NCBI RefSeq assembly: GCF_011745365.1
Contig: NW_024468909.1
Coordinates: forward strand, 6,944,001-7,008,000
From: Cryphonectria parasitica EP155
Lineage: Eukaryota; Ascomycota; Sordariomycetes; Diaporthales; Cryphonectriaceae
Direction: 5' to 3'
DNA: 64,000 nucleotides
The notes under the pieces were generated by a model. It was not told the origin of the DNA, made no database searches, and was given only the letters and a program-made list of their open reading frames with translations. Of the stretch, positions 1 to 12,542 are shown one piece after another (the stretch's first letter is position 1; each line of letters opens with the position of its first letter). The position numbers were made by a program, and so were the translations under genes.

Positions 1-454
1 TGGTATCTGTGCATTCCTGTAATAAGTAGCAATTGTTAGTCTTTTCTCTTCTGATTGAGTTATGACTGTCTGACAAAGATAAAAAATATTGGCCCGATAG
101 AATATAAGGTACGAATATATAAAGCCAGGAGGACAGGTGAACATACATAACAATCCGCAATGCTCTGAATCAGATCGCCATCGGACCTGCATTAGTAGTG
201 TCAGCACTCGAATCTCCCTGCGGTAGTTCATTAACCATGAGAAACACTGGACCAACTTACGTTCCCATGCCAACCCACAGAGAGAGGTCCCCTTCGTTGC
301 CTGACGGGGCATCGGGCAGGATGAGGGTGGCCGTGGCTGACGTGATGTATGTGCCCGAGGACGTGGGCCCAGTGCTGAAGAATGGTCCGTCGGCAGCCTT
401 GACGGCCACTGCAGCAGCCGCGAGGACGGAGAGAACTTGAGCACGAGAAGGCAT
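1..454 (-). CDS. Secreted protein of the concanavalin A-like / G1 (eqolisin)-like fold, 3' truncated by the window edge
   Basis: The product starts with a signal peptide (MPSRAQVLSVLAAAAVAVKA) and continues into a beta-rich segment with the motifs GTYITSATATL and LWVGMGT, then SDGDLIQSIADCY. This pattern resembles secreted fungal proteins related to glutamic (G1) peptidases and concanavalin A-like lectins. Three exons fit: 454-261, 186-147 and 16-1. Intron 1 has a GTAAGT donor and a TGCAG acceptor; intron 2 has GTATGT, the branch site GACTAAC and TTACAG. The frame closes across both. Only about 83 residues are inside the window, so the catalytic residues of the peptidase family cannot be checked. 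A non-enzymatic lectin-like secreted protein is equally possible. Confidence 0.6.
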
Positions 455-3400
455 TGTGTTGTATGTGTGTGCGTGTTGCTCCTTATTGACTGTTATTAAT
501 TAGTGTAAAGATTGGGATGTTTCAACCGTGTTGACTAGACTGAGAGAGAGAAAGAGAACAGAAACCACTTTACATTTATAGACTGGCGATCCCCTCTATC
601 GAATATATGTATATGCTCAACAAGCATCGATGACGTCTAGCATCAGAATACAGGAGCCCCTTTCTCTTTGATATCATGCGGTTCCCAACATAATCTACGT
701 GTTAATCAACCCCAGCCCGATGCTCTCCATTGGCGGCAATTCCTGGTCTGCCTCACACGCCTCGCTATGCGTCTATCGTTCCATCGTATGTCACAACTGC
801 GGCGAGAGGTCGCCCGTGGATGGCTCAAGGAGGCTAGATGCTTCCTGACCTGGTTGGTGGTAGTGGATTACAGCTATAGCGCTGTGCCCATGTATACTCT
901 TATAAGAAGCAAGATTTTATTACTATATACCAACAATGTTGCTTTCTGGTTCGCATGGATGCCCGGAAGCCTGGGAGCCACACAGGACGTGTTGCTCATG
1001 GAGGGGGCAGCAGCCACAGCTACTGTCGGCAAATGCAAAGCTGGGGAGGATTTCCCCAGATCTGCATGCATTAAGCGAAGGAGACGTTGCAGCGCAAGTA
1101 CCGCCGACCCCTCCCTCCCTCCCTGAAAGGGGGACAAGTCAAAGTTACAAGAGGTTTAGTGCTATTTTCCCTCCAATCGGACAACCAACGTTTTGGCTTA
1201 GTCGGGCCATATTTGGTAAGTTATGATTTTCATATACAGTTAAATGCTGTTTGATTCTGGATGTGCAATGCGACATGCTGCAGTGATCGGTCTGCGGTAC
1301 ATGATTACGAGCGAATCCAAACGCTGGCCATCCTGGACGTACATGGTAGATATGCGCTTAAGCCCCGTGGACTGGTCCAGCCCGTTGAACAGTCACTCTC
1401 CAGGCGCCAACGACCTTCGCCGTTTGGAAAAGATCAATGCCATTCAAAGGACAAGACTCCCTTTAAAGTACATCATCCCGAAGGCTACTTAGCATTACTA
1501 CCCAGTCAAAAGAGAAAAGGAGTTGAGTTCGGCACAGGATGCTCGTAGTGGTCGAAGGCAGGGGGCGAGATTCACGAAGGATTGTACCTAGAGTACGAAA
1601 ACGAATGCTCGCAGGTGAACATATCTGCTCCATATAGACCTTATCCCATCTTTCTCAAAAAGAGGGAGAGGTACAAAGGTTGGAATGCAAGATGGTCAAC
1701 CAATTCCAGAGCAAGTAGTGCTTTTTCATCAATTGAACTCTTCTATCCCCACTCCCTGCAGAGATGGAGTAAAATTTCTGCCCAAAAAAGGCGAATTTGG
1801 TCTAGTTATTCGTGCAGTGACAAGCCGCATGTTTGTCGCCACCAGCTTGCGATTTTTTGATGCCACTTACAACCATCCTCCAGGCACATGAATCTCGCTC
1901 AGAAGGACATCTCATGGAGTGAGCCAGATACAGATATCGTACGTGGCAACGTCGTCATAGGTTCCCTTCCCGTCGTCCCAGGAGGCACAAAGCCCGGCCT
2001 CTTGGGACCCGCGGCGCGCTCCCATGTACTCGAGATCTGATAACACTCGCTGTCCGTGCGCGTCCGACCCCAGCCCGTTCTGTCGACATGGAAGATGGTC
2101 TTTTTCAAGAAGTGGGGGTTCCTCCTGTCTTCTGCATCCTTCGTTACCTACCTACCTGGTGTCCTTTGATGTGTCCAGCGAGGTCTCCCGGAAGCTTCTG
2201 GATAGTCTCCAAACGGAAGCACTATGATGAAAGACAAATGGGGCTTTCAAGACAAGCCAGAGGCCAAGTTTGATCCGTGGCATCGAGAGCCGAATCTGAG
2301 TGCGATCGGCGTGGTTTCCTTCTGATCGAACATGACCTCTTAGATGCCTTGCATCCCACTCTGGACAGAGAACAGAATCGCGAATCTCACTTTCAACGAT
2401 TGTATGAGCAGCGATTTAACTTTTGATGCCTTACCGCAAATGGAAACACCTCTTCGATGGGTAGGTATTGTTTCCTTCAAGCATGGTCATGAGTGAAACG
2501 GGACGGCGTGTGCAGAACCTGCTGAGTGCGCAGACCACCTTGCATGCGCAGCCAAGACACATCGAGCCCAGCGACGAGCTTAGGGAAATATCTCTTGCTT
2601 GGATCTACTGTCATGAGCCAGAATTATTAAGAAAGAAAAAAAGGAGCGCAGGATTTAACATCTCGAAAGAGGGGGGGGGGGGACGACGCCTCGACGTCAC
2701 CCTGCGCAATATCTCAAACCTTGAGACCAATCACCTCATGGTTCTCAGACAACGTGCAAGACATCGTCACGACCAGATAGGTCTACATTTCTTGAGGAAG
2801 CTTCCACTCTTTTCAACGTACAAGAAGGGGCCGCATGGACTTCTGTCATGGTTTGGAAATGTTGCAATGATATAGCAGTGAGGAAAGCTGACCCCTCCCA
2901 CCCTCCCTCTCCTTACAAAGCAAAGTTGTGTAACCAAGTCGCCTTGATCAGAGTTTTAGGTGCTGAAGAGTGACCGAGCAAATATTTTGCCATGAGGTTG
3001 TGACTTCTCAGGTTCGGTATTGAGTACCATTGTATGATACGTTTTGTTTCTTTCAGTCTTTCCCTCCCAGGTTACTTAACAGTCCTTGCCCAAGCAGAGA
3101 GGTCCGTCATACTCTCACTCTTGCCCCGCGCACAATCTTTCGACAACTTGTTCATATTTGAGCAGCCTCTCATGCTTTCAATGTATTTCCTACTGCATAT
3201 TGCAAAAGACATTCGAGCTGGCACTCTTGCCTTTTTCTTCTTCTTCTTCTTTTTCTGCCCCTCTTTTGTTCTTTTGAAGAGGGAAAAGAGGGGGTTCTGC
3301 CTACAGGGCGTGTTATCGCTTATCCGCCGTGGTGGTTCCAGTGGCACATCGCGTCATGAGCTGCTGTAGTTGCGTTACAGGCGGGCCGGCCCTGGAGCTG

Positions 3401-3615
3401 ATCCTCCTACTTATCTGCCTACAAGCTTTATGCCAGAGTGCTGACAAACTCAACGTCGCAAATACCTCCACTGGGAATCATTTCTCATCGTCATCGTCAT
3501 CTATTTTGGCCTCGAACCTGGTCTTATTCTTCCGGTCCTCATGCTCAGATAACCTCACTCTCTGAACTCGCTCATCTGATTGATTTGATTTGCCTTTTTT
3601 TGCTCGGCTGCTGCG
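455..3615. other. Intergenic region, no supported gene
   Basis: This 3.2 kb separates a minus-strand gene from a plus-strand gene. It therefore carries both upstream regions. The open frames present are short, lack family motifs and have skewed composition from G-runs (2671-2681), CTT repeats (about 3236-3253) and TCG/TCA repeats (about 3486-3503). I see no tRNA, transposon end or convincing spliced gene. Confidence 0.6.
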
Positions 3616-4936
3616 ATGACTCTGGTACGATACGACAAGTTCCCGCCCAACAGGACCCTCAAGGGCCACAAGCTCCTCACGACCCTGGGCGAGTCCTTCA
3701 AACCCTCGGATGAGGAGGTGGCTCTCATCAAGAAAAAGTATCCGGACCTGCAGGTCCAAGTCGGAAACACAGGGAAGGATCTCTCCAAGGACGAGTGGAA
3801 GGACGTGACGATCCTACTCACGGGCTACAGCCGCGAATTCCTGCCGGAGAAGGACGACGTGCCCAAGCTGCAGTACGTGCAGCTCTCGTCGGCCGGAGCG
3901 AACGCGATTGTCTCGGATCCGTTGTATACGGATACAGATGTGGCATTCTGTACTGCGAATGGGGTTCACGGGTGAGGCTTGTCCACTGCTAGAGAGGGTT
4001 TTGTTGTTACTGACGGACGGGGAATACCCGCTGACTGATCAGCCCCCAAATATCCGAATGGATCATCGCAACATTTTTGTCTTTCCAACATCACAGTGAG
4101 TGAGAGTGAGCCTCGAGATGGCTTTTCTTGTTCCTGTTTCTTCGCACAGTCAGCTGATCAGCGAGTCATTTCCAAGTTCCCGCCTACCTGCACAAGCAGA
4201 AACAAGGCAAGTGGATTCGAGGCACTGAGCCCATTGTTGATGCAGTCCAGCAGAGAGTGTGAGTCTTGACACCGGCGTCTCCAAGGATACACGAAAAGAA
4301 AATCCACACGAGCCGTTGACTGACTATTCGCACAGAGGCATCTTGGGCTACGGCAGCATCGGCCGCCAAACGGCACGCGTGGCTAAAGCAATGGGCATGG
4401 ACGTCTACGCATACACGCTGCACGAGCGCAAGACCCCGGAATCCAAGAAGGACAACTCGTACACACCGCCTGGGCTCGGCGACCCGGACGGCGCCTTACC
4501 CTCCAAGTGGTTCTACGGTGAGAGCACCGAGGAGCTGCACGAGTTTCTCGGGTCCGGCTTGGACCTGCTGGTCGTCGCGCTGCCCCTGACGCCCAAGACC
4601 ACGGGCTTGATCGGCACGCCCGAGTTTAAAGTGCTGTCGGCCAAGAAGACCTTTGTGTCCAACATTGCCCGCGGGCCCATCATCAAGACGGACGACCTGA
4701 TTGAGGCGCTGGAGGGCGAGGTCATTCGCGGGGCCGCGCTGGACGTGACGGACCCGGAGCCTCTGCCGAATGGACATCCTCTCTGGAGCGCCAAGAATGT
4801 GCTCGTCACGCCGCATGTCAGCGGTGCTTCTACCCACTACTTTGATCGGGTCTGGGGCATTGTGAAGCTGAACCTGGAGCAGCTGAGCCAGGGTAAAGAG
4901 CTTACGAATAAGGTCAACCGGAAGGAGGGATATTAA
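3616..4936 (+). CDS. D-isomer-specific 2-hydroxyacid dehydrogenase, NAD(P)-dependent
   Basis: The enzyme should reduce a 2-keto acid to a D-2-hydroxy acid, or the reverse, using NAD(P)H in the cytosol. Four exons (3616-3971, 4043-4095, 4162-4258, 4336-4936) give 368 residues, usual for the family. The N-terminal substrate-domain segment ends at GVHGPQISEW. The Rossmann loop is GYGSIG at residues 173-178. The catalytic set is Arg281 (in NIARGP), Glu310 (in DPEPLP) and His329 (in TPHVSG). Introns have GTGAGG/GTGAGT donors and CAG acceptors. The first ATG after upstream stops is used. The preferred substrate (glyoxylate, hydroxypyruvate or another keto acid) cannot be read from the sequence. Formate dehydrogenase is unlikely because its longer diagnostic N-terminus is missing. 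Confidence 0.88.
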
Positions 4937-5469
4937 GGGGAAAATGAGAATCATTTTTCCCATTCTCATTTCCCCCCTCTTCTTTTCCTTAGAGTGAATG
5001 ATAGCTGCGGAGGAATGGAAAGGATGGGCATTCCATGTAGATAGGGTCTCTAAACTACGGTGTGCGACTTGGGCGTTGGCCCATCGACAGATAAAGGCCC
5101 TCGGCAATTATAGCAAGATCTACTGAGGTGCATCCTTGAGCGCTGGATCTGGGGTCTGAGCAATATGGCCTGAAGACACCACTGCAACCGCACGGGGGTG
5201 TGTCTGTGGGCAGCAGTCCAAACCACTGCAATTCGTTCGCTGGTAGGTTCCATCAATTCTCGGAACTGGCCTTGTCCATCGGATCACTGCGCAGCCTTCC
5301 ATGAGCAAAAGAGGTTTGCATTCTTGGATTTTTACTTTTGCACTTCTTAGATAGACTTTTGAGCAGAAAAGCTCGAGTATTCATCCTACACGCTCTTTGT
5401 ATACAGACTTGGGACCGGCCGGAGACGGCGAGAACGATTCGGAACCCGCGACAAAAATGCGACAAAAAG
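4937..5469. other. Intergenic, between the dehydrogenase and tRNA-Val
   Basis: The segment holds the 3' flank of the dehydrogenase gene and the 3' flank of the minus-strand tRNA gene. The open frames overlapping it are antisense or composition-driven. I see no other feature. Confidence 0.6.
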
Positions 5470-5576
5470 TGATTCGGCCCGGACTTGAACCGAGGACCTA
5501 TGGTGTTGACAATGGACTACATTTTAATGTGGATCCAATGTTAAACCATTGTGATAACCAACTACACCACCGAACC
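5470..5576 (-). tRNA. tRNA-Val (anticodon AAC) with a 33-nt intron
   Basis: On the minus strand the sequence folds as a complete cloverleaf. The acceptor GGTTCGG pairs with CCGAATC, followed by discriminator A. The D arm is GTGT...TCAC. The anticodon stem ATGGT pairs with ACCAT around the loop TTAACA, giving anticodon AAC. The T arm CTCGG/CCGGG surrounds TTCAAGT. A 33-nt insertion (5506-5538) sits one base 3' of the anticodon, the canonical position for nuclear tRNA introns removed by the Sen endonuclease. The CCA end is not encoded, as expected for a eukaryote. The mature length is 74 nt. Confidence 0.93.
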
Positions 5577-7827
5577 AGGTTGGAACCATTTCTGATGTCT
5601 CAATTTCGAATTCAATAACTATATTCTCAATATCAACACCTACGAAGTATCATGCAGTGAGGCTAGTGAAAAATGCCAGAAATGATTTACGATGATATGA
5701 ATCCTGCCAGTTTGCGCTTGAACAAGGCATGTATTCCGGTAGGTCAATTAACCCTTCCTTGGATCCCAGGCTCTGCTGCCTTTTGTTACCTTGATCTTTG
5801 TTTTATTCCTCAACAACGACATCGCGAAGGTATATCACTTCTTAGCCTTACGAAAGCTCTTCCTCGGTTGCTATTTTTTCATGTAAGATTTCCGCTTGCG
5901 ATGTTCTACACGGATGACCCATTCCTAGCCTGTGCAAGAGGGAAAGGAGGGGGGGGGGGACGTAAAAAAAAAGGAGAAGCGCGGCAAGGTGAGTTATTCT
6001 GACTCGACCCATTGTACAAGTGCTAATAGTGTGTCTATTCTCGAAACGGCGCTGATTATCATCGTCTAGAAGACGAAGGGCCAGGATACCGAGATGGAGG
6101 ACGCTCCGGCCTGCTCCGGCCGCCGCCGCCTTGGCCCCGCCCGCCGGGGCCGAAGAGACCTCTCTCTCTTCCCCCTTCCTTTCGCTTCCTATCCTTTCCT
6201 TTCCACTCCGTTCTTCTTCTTCTTCTTCTTCTTTTCTTTTGAAAAATATTAAAAAAAATGAAAGAGGAAGATGATATCATTGACATTGTTAGTTATTCTC
6301 CATGCAAATGTTCTAACTTTGAGCCAACATTCAAGTGACACAAGAGATGGACCGAAGTATAATATTGCCTTCCACTTTCCCCCCCTCGTTCTCCCTCTCT
6401 ATCATTGTAATATCCGTATCTTGGACTGATGTAGAAGGTGGCTCATGTTGACCCTCAGACTATTGTTCATCTTGCTATATAAATCATTTTTATGATTCCG
6501 AGATAAGTTGAGTCTGCATTCACTCGTACCTGATCTTATATGTTATGGTTGACCCTCCATCATGTGTAGCTTCTAGTCTTCCTTGATAACCTTACATACA
6601 TTCGGCTTTCACGGCCGTATTATCCTTTCTGCTCCACCAATGTGACTGCTCAAACACTACCATCCAAGTGTAGCAGCCCCTGAAGACTGCATCAGCAGCA
6701 TCCGTGACCATGAAATGAGGGCGCTTTCCGACCTTCATGATACGGGCATGTCTAGTGTCCCTAGTACATTCATGCTGTGGTGGTCAGATGATCTGAACGG
6801 GACCCTCGGCCCCTCTTTTCTCACCTCTTTCTACCGTACGACTTTAGCTAGTCCCCGACTCTCCGTTGAGGTTCTGACAGAGGTGGCAACATGGCGCTCG
6901 ACTGCCGTCTCGAGTATGCAGTCCCGTCCCTGCATTACCACCCCCCCATTGTCTTTGTGTTCAACCCATTCATGCGGGTTGACCTGCAGGCGATACTCAA
7001 CTCGCAGACCGACCCGCGTCTTGTTCTTCCTAACCCCGACTTGACCCGCAATCCGGTGCCCTCTTCAGTTGTGGGGGGTCACGGTTGTCGGGAGCCGATG
7101 GAGGGGGGAGGGGTGGTTTTCCTTAAACTGTCCCAGTGATACCACACGATTACTTATCTAGGACTGGACGCTTACGCGGTGCGATAAGTCTTTCATTCAT
7201 ACTGGCGTTCCAGGAGGTAATTAAGCCGTTTTCGATGTCAACGGAGCAGCAGATGTTGGCAAGGGCCCTCTTTTTCTTTCATGCTTCCCGAATGATTGAT
7301 GTTGATGTTCCTGTTGTGGGTCCATCTGTCTGTCTGTGGATGGGTGAAGCCGGCTATCTCTCTGCACATCACCATTTCTTGTGCATTTCCGATGCAGGAA
7401 CCTGTGTATGTGTATACGGCTCTCTCGGAATTTGCCATTCAAGCCCATAATTCATCTGCAGGCTGTGCTGGGACATTCGGGTCAAGTCGGATATTACAGC
7501 GGATCAGGTAGACATCTCAAATCCATATTCTCAAGACCAGAAACAGAATAACCAGGAGGGGGGAATAACAATAATGAAACTTCACAAATCAAAATGGAAA
7601 ATACAAGATTCGTCACGCTTGTTTGCTTCAATTTTTGGAAGAAAACTGGGTATCGTTAAATATGACAACAAGCCGCCCGTGGATGTACGCCAGATCCCAA
7701 CATGTGAACAAAAAGAAGACAAAATAACCGCCGGCCTTCCTCACAAATGCATGGCTGCCAACAGAACAGATGAACCCTCATGATGACCTAAACATCCTCC
7801 TCCTCTTAGTCGTCATCGTCGTCGTCG
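5577..7827. other. Intergenic region with homopurine/homopyrimidine tracts, no supported gene
   Basis: This holds the upstream flank of tRNA-Val and the 3' flank of the rhodopsin-type gene. A G-run followed by an A-run lies at about 5949-5973, and a long pyrimidine tract rich in CTT repeats at about 6155-6240. Open frames here (for example 6715-7044 and 7136-7450) lack domains and plausible splice partners. I see no gene I can support. Confidence 0.55.
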
Positions 7828-9131
7828 TTACACCTCAAATTTGACCTCGTTCGAGACACTCCACTCCTGCTTCACCACGATATTGCCATTGCCACCACCA
7901 ACACCCGCTGCTCCTCCTCCTCCTCTACCACCTCCACCATCACCACCTCCGCCCTCGACCGGCGATATGGCCATGTCCGAATTGGGATTGCCTTCCTTGG
8001 TGCTCTCGTCCGAGTCACGATTCCCACCGCCCGAAACCTCCGCCTGGTACTGATAATCATTGTACGTCGTGGCGATCAGCTCCTGGATATCAATCGGCAT
8101 GTCGTCCTTGGAGCACAGGCCCATCTCGTAGTGGTACTGCAGCACCGTCGGCGGCACGGCAATGGCCGACGACCGCCCGCGCTTCCGCCGCGAACTGCGC
8201 CCCACGGTCGTGGACTCGCTCGTGTTGTTGTAGACGCCGGCCTGCGGGGACAGCGGGGCGATGTTCTCGCGGGTTCCGGTGGAGGAGTAGCGGCTGGTGC
8301 CTTTGCCCAGGAGCGGGCGGAGCAGCGGCACGCAGGCGAGGGTGACTGCCAGGGAGGGCTCGACCACGGACATGAGGATGAAGGGGACGCCGCTGTAGGT
8401 GATGTCCTCGTAGTCCATTGTGGTGAGAAAGGCGAGGCGGACGACCGAGGCGATACAGGTTCTGATAGGAGGCTTGTTAGCAAAACTGATATCACAAAGC
8501 CAAGGTGTTTCCAATAAACGTAGGAACAGTGAAAACAGCCTGACTTACAAGAATCCCACAGCAAAAGTCGCCACCAGCCCGGCCTTCCGGAGAAAAGGCA
8601 GTTTCAGCCCGGTCAGGCTGGGAATGGGCAGGGCCAGGACCATCAGGTCAGTCACAAGATTCAGCACACCGTAGATGCCAAAGACGGCCTTCTGGCTGCC
8701 GCAGTGGCCCGGTATGTCCAGGTACCAGTTGTGCTGGATCGGCTGGCAGATGAGGAGGGTGCACAGAACGGCCGAGAGGGCGAGGAGGCCGACAAAGGCG
8801 CAGGTGATTTTGGAGGCCACGGTGAGGCGGGAGAGGGGAAAGACCTTGACGTAGAGGAGGAGGAGGGACATTTTGGAGACGCTGATGCTGAGGGTCCAGA
8901 AGATCTCGAGAGGCATGCTGATCTAGAGAATGTGGGCAGTCAGCGGTTGTGTTTTGTGATATACAACATGCAAGTATTTCTACTCAACTCACAATGTGAT
9001 AATTGACAATGACTTGTTCGCCAAATGCGGCGACGACGTCTAATCGGTGCCACCCGAAGCCGCCATATAATGTTTCTGTAATAACAATGCACGTCAGCCT
9101 CGTTACATCCGAACAGGCCATGGAATACATC

Positions 9132-9171
<40 letters not shown>

Positions 9172-9454
9172 CTCATTGATCACTGACCTAATATACCTGT
9201 TGTGGCCATACCAACAGTCATAAGCTGTGCACATGGAAAACAATTAGCTACCATCCATTGATGGATCATCTAAATTTGGTGAGGTCACATACCCATGCGA
9301 ATAGGATCAGGTAGTCTGCCGCGTCCAGCTTCCGGTTCGCGATCCTCCGTGCTGCCAACCTCAAAATAACAGCAATGGTTGGTATGATGGCAAACACGAC
9401 CGAGCAGACCAGCAGGGCGATCTGGCCCGTCTTGACCAGTGGTATCCGCAACAT
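7828..9454 (-). CDS. Rhodopsin-domain integral membrane protein (PTH11/SAT4-like family)
   Basis: Five exons (9454-9293, 9224-9197, 9075-8993, 8922-8549, 8461-7828) encode 426 residues. The N-terminal half carries about seven hydrophobic helices, beginning MLRIPLVKTGQIALLV. Family landmarks follow in order: a DAADYLILFAW segment, the loop containing YGGFGWH, and a helix with SISVSKMSLLLLYVKVF. The arrangement matches the fungal 'rhodopsin domain' family that includes PTH11-like receptors and SAT4-type proteins. The roughly 150-residue cytosolic tail is Gly-, Ser- and acid-rich and low in complexity. A CFEM domain is absent, so this is not a canonical PTH11. Start choice: the ATG at 9454 begins the first helix; the upstream in-frame extension is encoded by a TG repeat and was rejected. 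Ligand and signalling partner are unknown. Confidence 0.85.
9136..9168. repeat. (CT)n microsatellite inside intron 2 of the rhodopsin-type gene
   Basis: About 16 perfect CT dinucleotides lie between exons 2 and 3. Read on the gene strand they form a GA tract. Confidence 0.9.
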
Positions 9455-9516
9455 CTTGACTCTCTTCTCCCCCCCAGCAGTCGTCGAAGGGGAAAGGGTG
9501 ATTGAGAGAGAAGTAT

Positions 9517-9523
<7 letters not shown>

Positions 9524-9574
<51 letters not shown>
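9524..9574. repeat. (TG)n microsatellite just upstream of the rhodopsin-type start codon
   Basis: About 25 TG dinucleotides lie 70-120 bp upstream of the chosen ATG, in the leader or core promoter. The repeat has no stop in the gene's frame, so an automatic caller would extend the protein with a His-Thr run. Confidence 0.9.
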
Positions 9575-9579
<5 letters not shown>

Positions 9580-11488
9580 AGTGAGTAGGCGAGAGGAAGG
9601 AAGGGGTAAGAGAGAGCGAGGGAGAGATGGAGGAATAGAGAGAGAAGGAAGTTGTTTTGAGCCTCTCCACCAGGACACCTTGCGATCCTGAAGATCCCAG
9701 GTGTCAAGGCTTCATCGACAGGAGAGACGTCAAAGTATTCAAGGACAGACAAGGAACGAGAGCTCTGGCCGCGATTTTGTACATCTTTGTGAGCGGCACT
9801 CTATAATGGGGGGGGGTGGCGGGGTGGGGGGGGGGGTTACAACCAGGGGAAGGGAAAGTAGTTCGAACGAGCCCCGATGGTAAATGCGAGGAGATACGTA
9901 TATGACGGTAATGTGAGCACACATATAACACACATATGCATACAAACTCTCTCTAATATGTTGAGGCTACTTGGAAGAATAGCAAGTCGTAACATGCCTC
10001 GGCCATGGGCTCTGCAGGTGTCAATCGTGACAGGAGACATACCCCCACGGGGGGGTAAGGGGAGCCACCACCTAATTACCCTTCGGCCCAGCCCCCGTTT
10101 TGGCAGGATGGGCAATGACTTGCATACGCGAGCAAGATATTCTTTTACTGTGTGACGCCGCGCTACCCCTCCTTCAACCAATACCTTTGAGCATCCTCTT
10201 TCGGTAGCCGAAAACCTGCAGATTTAGTTGAGATGGGTTGGGGTTTAGGGTGGACACATCAGATCATCGCTTGCATACTGAACCATAAAGTTTGACAGAG
10301 ACAGAGGACGAGATTGTGTTGTTGGGGGAAATGTATATGATTACTTAACATGACATGGATTTTCTGGATCATCATCGACCCTCTCTCAGCACAATAAATA
10401 ATGATATGAAAAGTTGCCGGGTATAATAAACCGTGGCCCCCCTCCAGACCCTTGAATTCATGAATCTGGACACGCCTGGCCATTATCTACCGTGTGCCTC
10501 CACAAAAAGGGAAGGTAAAGTCGGCTTCTTGATAAAGACAACGCCGATATCAAAACCCCAGCACCAAAAGCGCCTACGTACTCACTCACCCCAAACTGTC
10601 CCTCCTCCTCCTCTTCCTCTTCAACACCCACTCATCCACCCACTCATCCACCCACCATCCCACTCACACTCACTCCATTCTTTCTCCTTTGCAATAGCGG
10701 AAGTTACCACTAGCACTATTGCGGCCAAGACTTGCCCCTGGGGCTACTTTCGGCATGTAAGGTCGATCGCGGGGCCGGAGCACACCACACACAACGGTCG
10801 CCTGCGAGGTCGATCATGCAGTCAGTTAGGTGCGGTAGATATGCTAACTAGATTCGTTAATTCATACACAGATTCGAGGTCGACACCAATCAAGAGTCAC
10901 GATACCATACACGGGCAGCTCGGGAGAATTCGATGAAAGGGGACAATGTGGTGACCGTGACCCAACCACATCAAACACCACACGCAACACGCAGGTGTCC
11001 TGTAATGGTGGCAATGCGGCGACACACTCAATCAGTTAGTATGAATCTTTTACTCTCATGCTGCTGGTGGTGGTGGGACTGGAAATTATTCTCCTCCTCC
11101 CTCTTCTCTCACATTCGAAAGATCCAGAAGTGTAACCCTCCCTCCCCTACCTTTTTTTTTTTTTTTTTTTTTTTTTGCAGATCGTCCTAAACATAGAAGA
11201 GGTAGACATTGAAGACGATTCGGCATGTAACCGTGATCCTCCTCCCGCTTTTGAGTCAGCAGTTCAGTGGGCACTGGGTGTTGTGATGAGGTATTATACG
11301 ATAAAGAAGCACTGCAAGTGGGTCTTGTAACACCAGAGAGCAGGTTCATAAGCGAGCGGTGTGCTGCAACTGTTTGGCTGGAGAACCGGAGGTATGGTAC
11401 CGCCGTCAATTAGTCAGTCAGTCTCTCTCGCTGTCTCTCTCTCTCTCTCTTTCTATCTCTCTCAATCTCCTCTTTGCACACAAGTGGT

Positions 11489-11503
11489 CGCGCGCGCGCG
11501 CGC
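11489..11503. repeat. Alternating (CG)n tract
   Basis: Fifteen bases of strictly alternating C and G, a composition able to adopt left-handed DNA. It lies in the gene-free stretch. Confidence 0.85.
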
Positions 11504-11723
11504 ATAAGTCTCTCTGCCTCCCTCCCATTTTGTAGAGGAATACTACGGTTTCAATATTGATAGCGCCGAGCCGCCGTCACTTGCAGGCCCAGCCAACCAG
11601 CCCGGGCGGGCCCCAAGGCAAAAAGTGGATTAGAACGTCCCCAGCCGTCTATCTTGGATGGTACTGTAGGCGGGGTGGCAAGGCCTTTTCTGGGCGTCGG
11701 CCGGGTGCACCTGCTCGTATGTG

Positions 11724-11727
<4 letters not shown>

Positions 11728-11790
<63 letters not shown>

Positions 11791-11792
11791 TG
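11728..11792. repeat. Compound (TC)n(TG)n microsatellite
   Basis: About 22 TC units pass directly into about 10 TG units without interruption, in the intergenic region. Confidence 0.9.
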
Positions 11793-12542
11793 GAAATACC
11801 ATCGTACGTACTATGGTACAGCCGCGTGCTGGCCCGTCTCGGGGTGGGGTTCGTTTTCTTCACTTCCTGAAAGATGTTTGGGGAAAAGAGCGCGACTGGT
11901 CACGAGAGGCGGAGGCGAGATCGGAGGCTTCTGAGTTTGCGAGTTCCGGTGTGTCTGCAATGAGTGATCCACTTGGGGTTTTGGGATATTGACGATACTA
12001 TTGCCACAGGAGAATTGATTCACAGCACATACGCGTCTTATGTTGTACCTGCCTGTGAGGCCCACACTGGGCTGGAGGAAACTGTCCGCTGATCGACGTC
12101 TTCTTGTTCGGAAAAAAGCTGTGGCTGCATCTTCTGCATGATGAGATGTCATAACTCATCTCTTTTTTGTTTTCAAGCGCGCACACCCAGCATCAAGAAA
12201 GAAAAAAAGTCGATCGCAGCTGTTTCAGGAAATTCACCCAGAGACTGTCGAGTTTTCCATATCATCCGCCCATCTGTCGTTGCTGTGAGCCAGCAGCCCG
12301 GCCCTATCAGGGAATAACATGAATGCCTTCCATTACCACCTTCTCAAGTCAGCCACGGCCGGGCTCGCAAACTGGACGCAAAGGAAGGACAGTTTGGGTA
12401 GATTATTCACTGCGTGGTGATGGCACATCCATTCCTTCCTCTCTAGACCTCGTGTGGACTGATGCTGCACTCTAATCGTGTCGACACTGGGGCAGCTCGC
12501 CACCGTGTGCTTTGTACAACAGGCCCTCTCTCTCTTTTCTTT

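Larger units (their letters stand above)
9455..12542. other. Intergenic region rich in simple repeats, no supported gene
   Basis: This holds the promoter side of the rhodopsin-type gene and the 3' side of the permease gene. It contains a TG tract (9524-9574), G-runs near 9807-9836, a 25-T run (11152-11176), an alternating CG stretch (11489-11503) and a TC/TG compound repeat (11728-11792). The longer open frames (10433-10936 and 11557-11934) are made of repeat translation or proline-rich low complexity. Confidence 0.55.

Noticed and set aside
2468..2875. 135-codon plus-strand frame
   Set aside because: Spans a G-run that supplies Gly-Gly-Gly; no homology-like motifs.
9455..9670. N-terminal extension of the rhodopsin-type protein with a His-Thr run
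   Set aside because: It is the translation of the TG microsatellite and upstream leader; the family N-terminus begins at the ATG at 9454.
10433..10936. 167-codon plus-strand frame starting with GTG
   Set aside because: Pro/His/Ser-rich low complexity from simple repeats; no ATG at its start.
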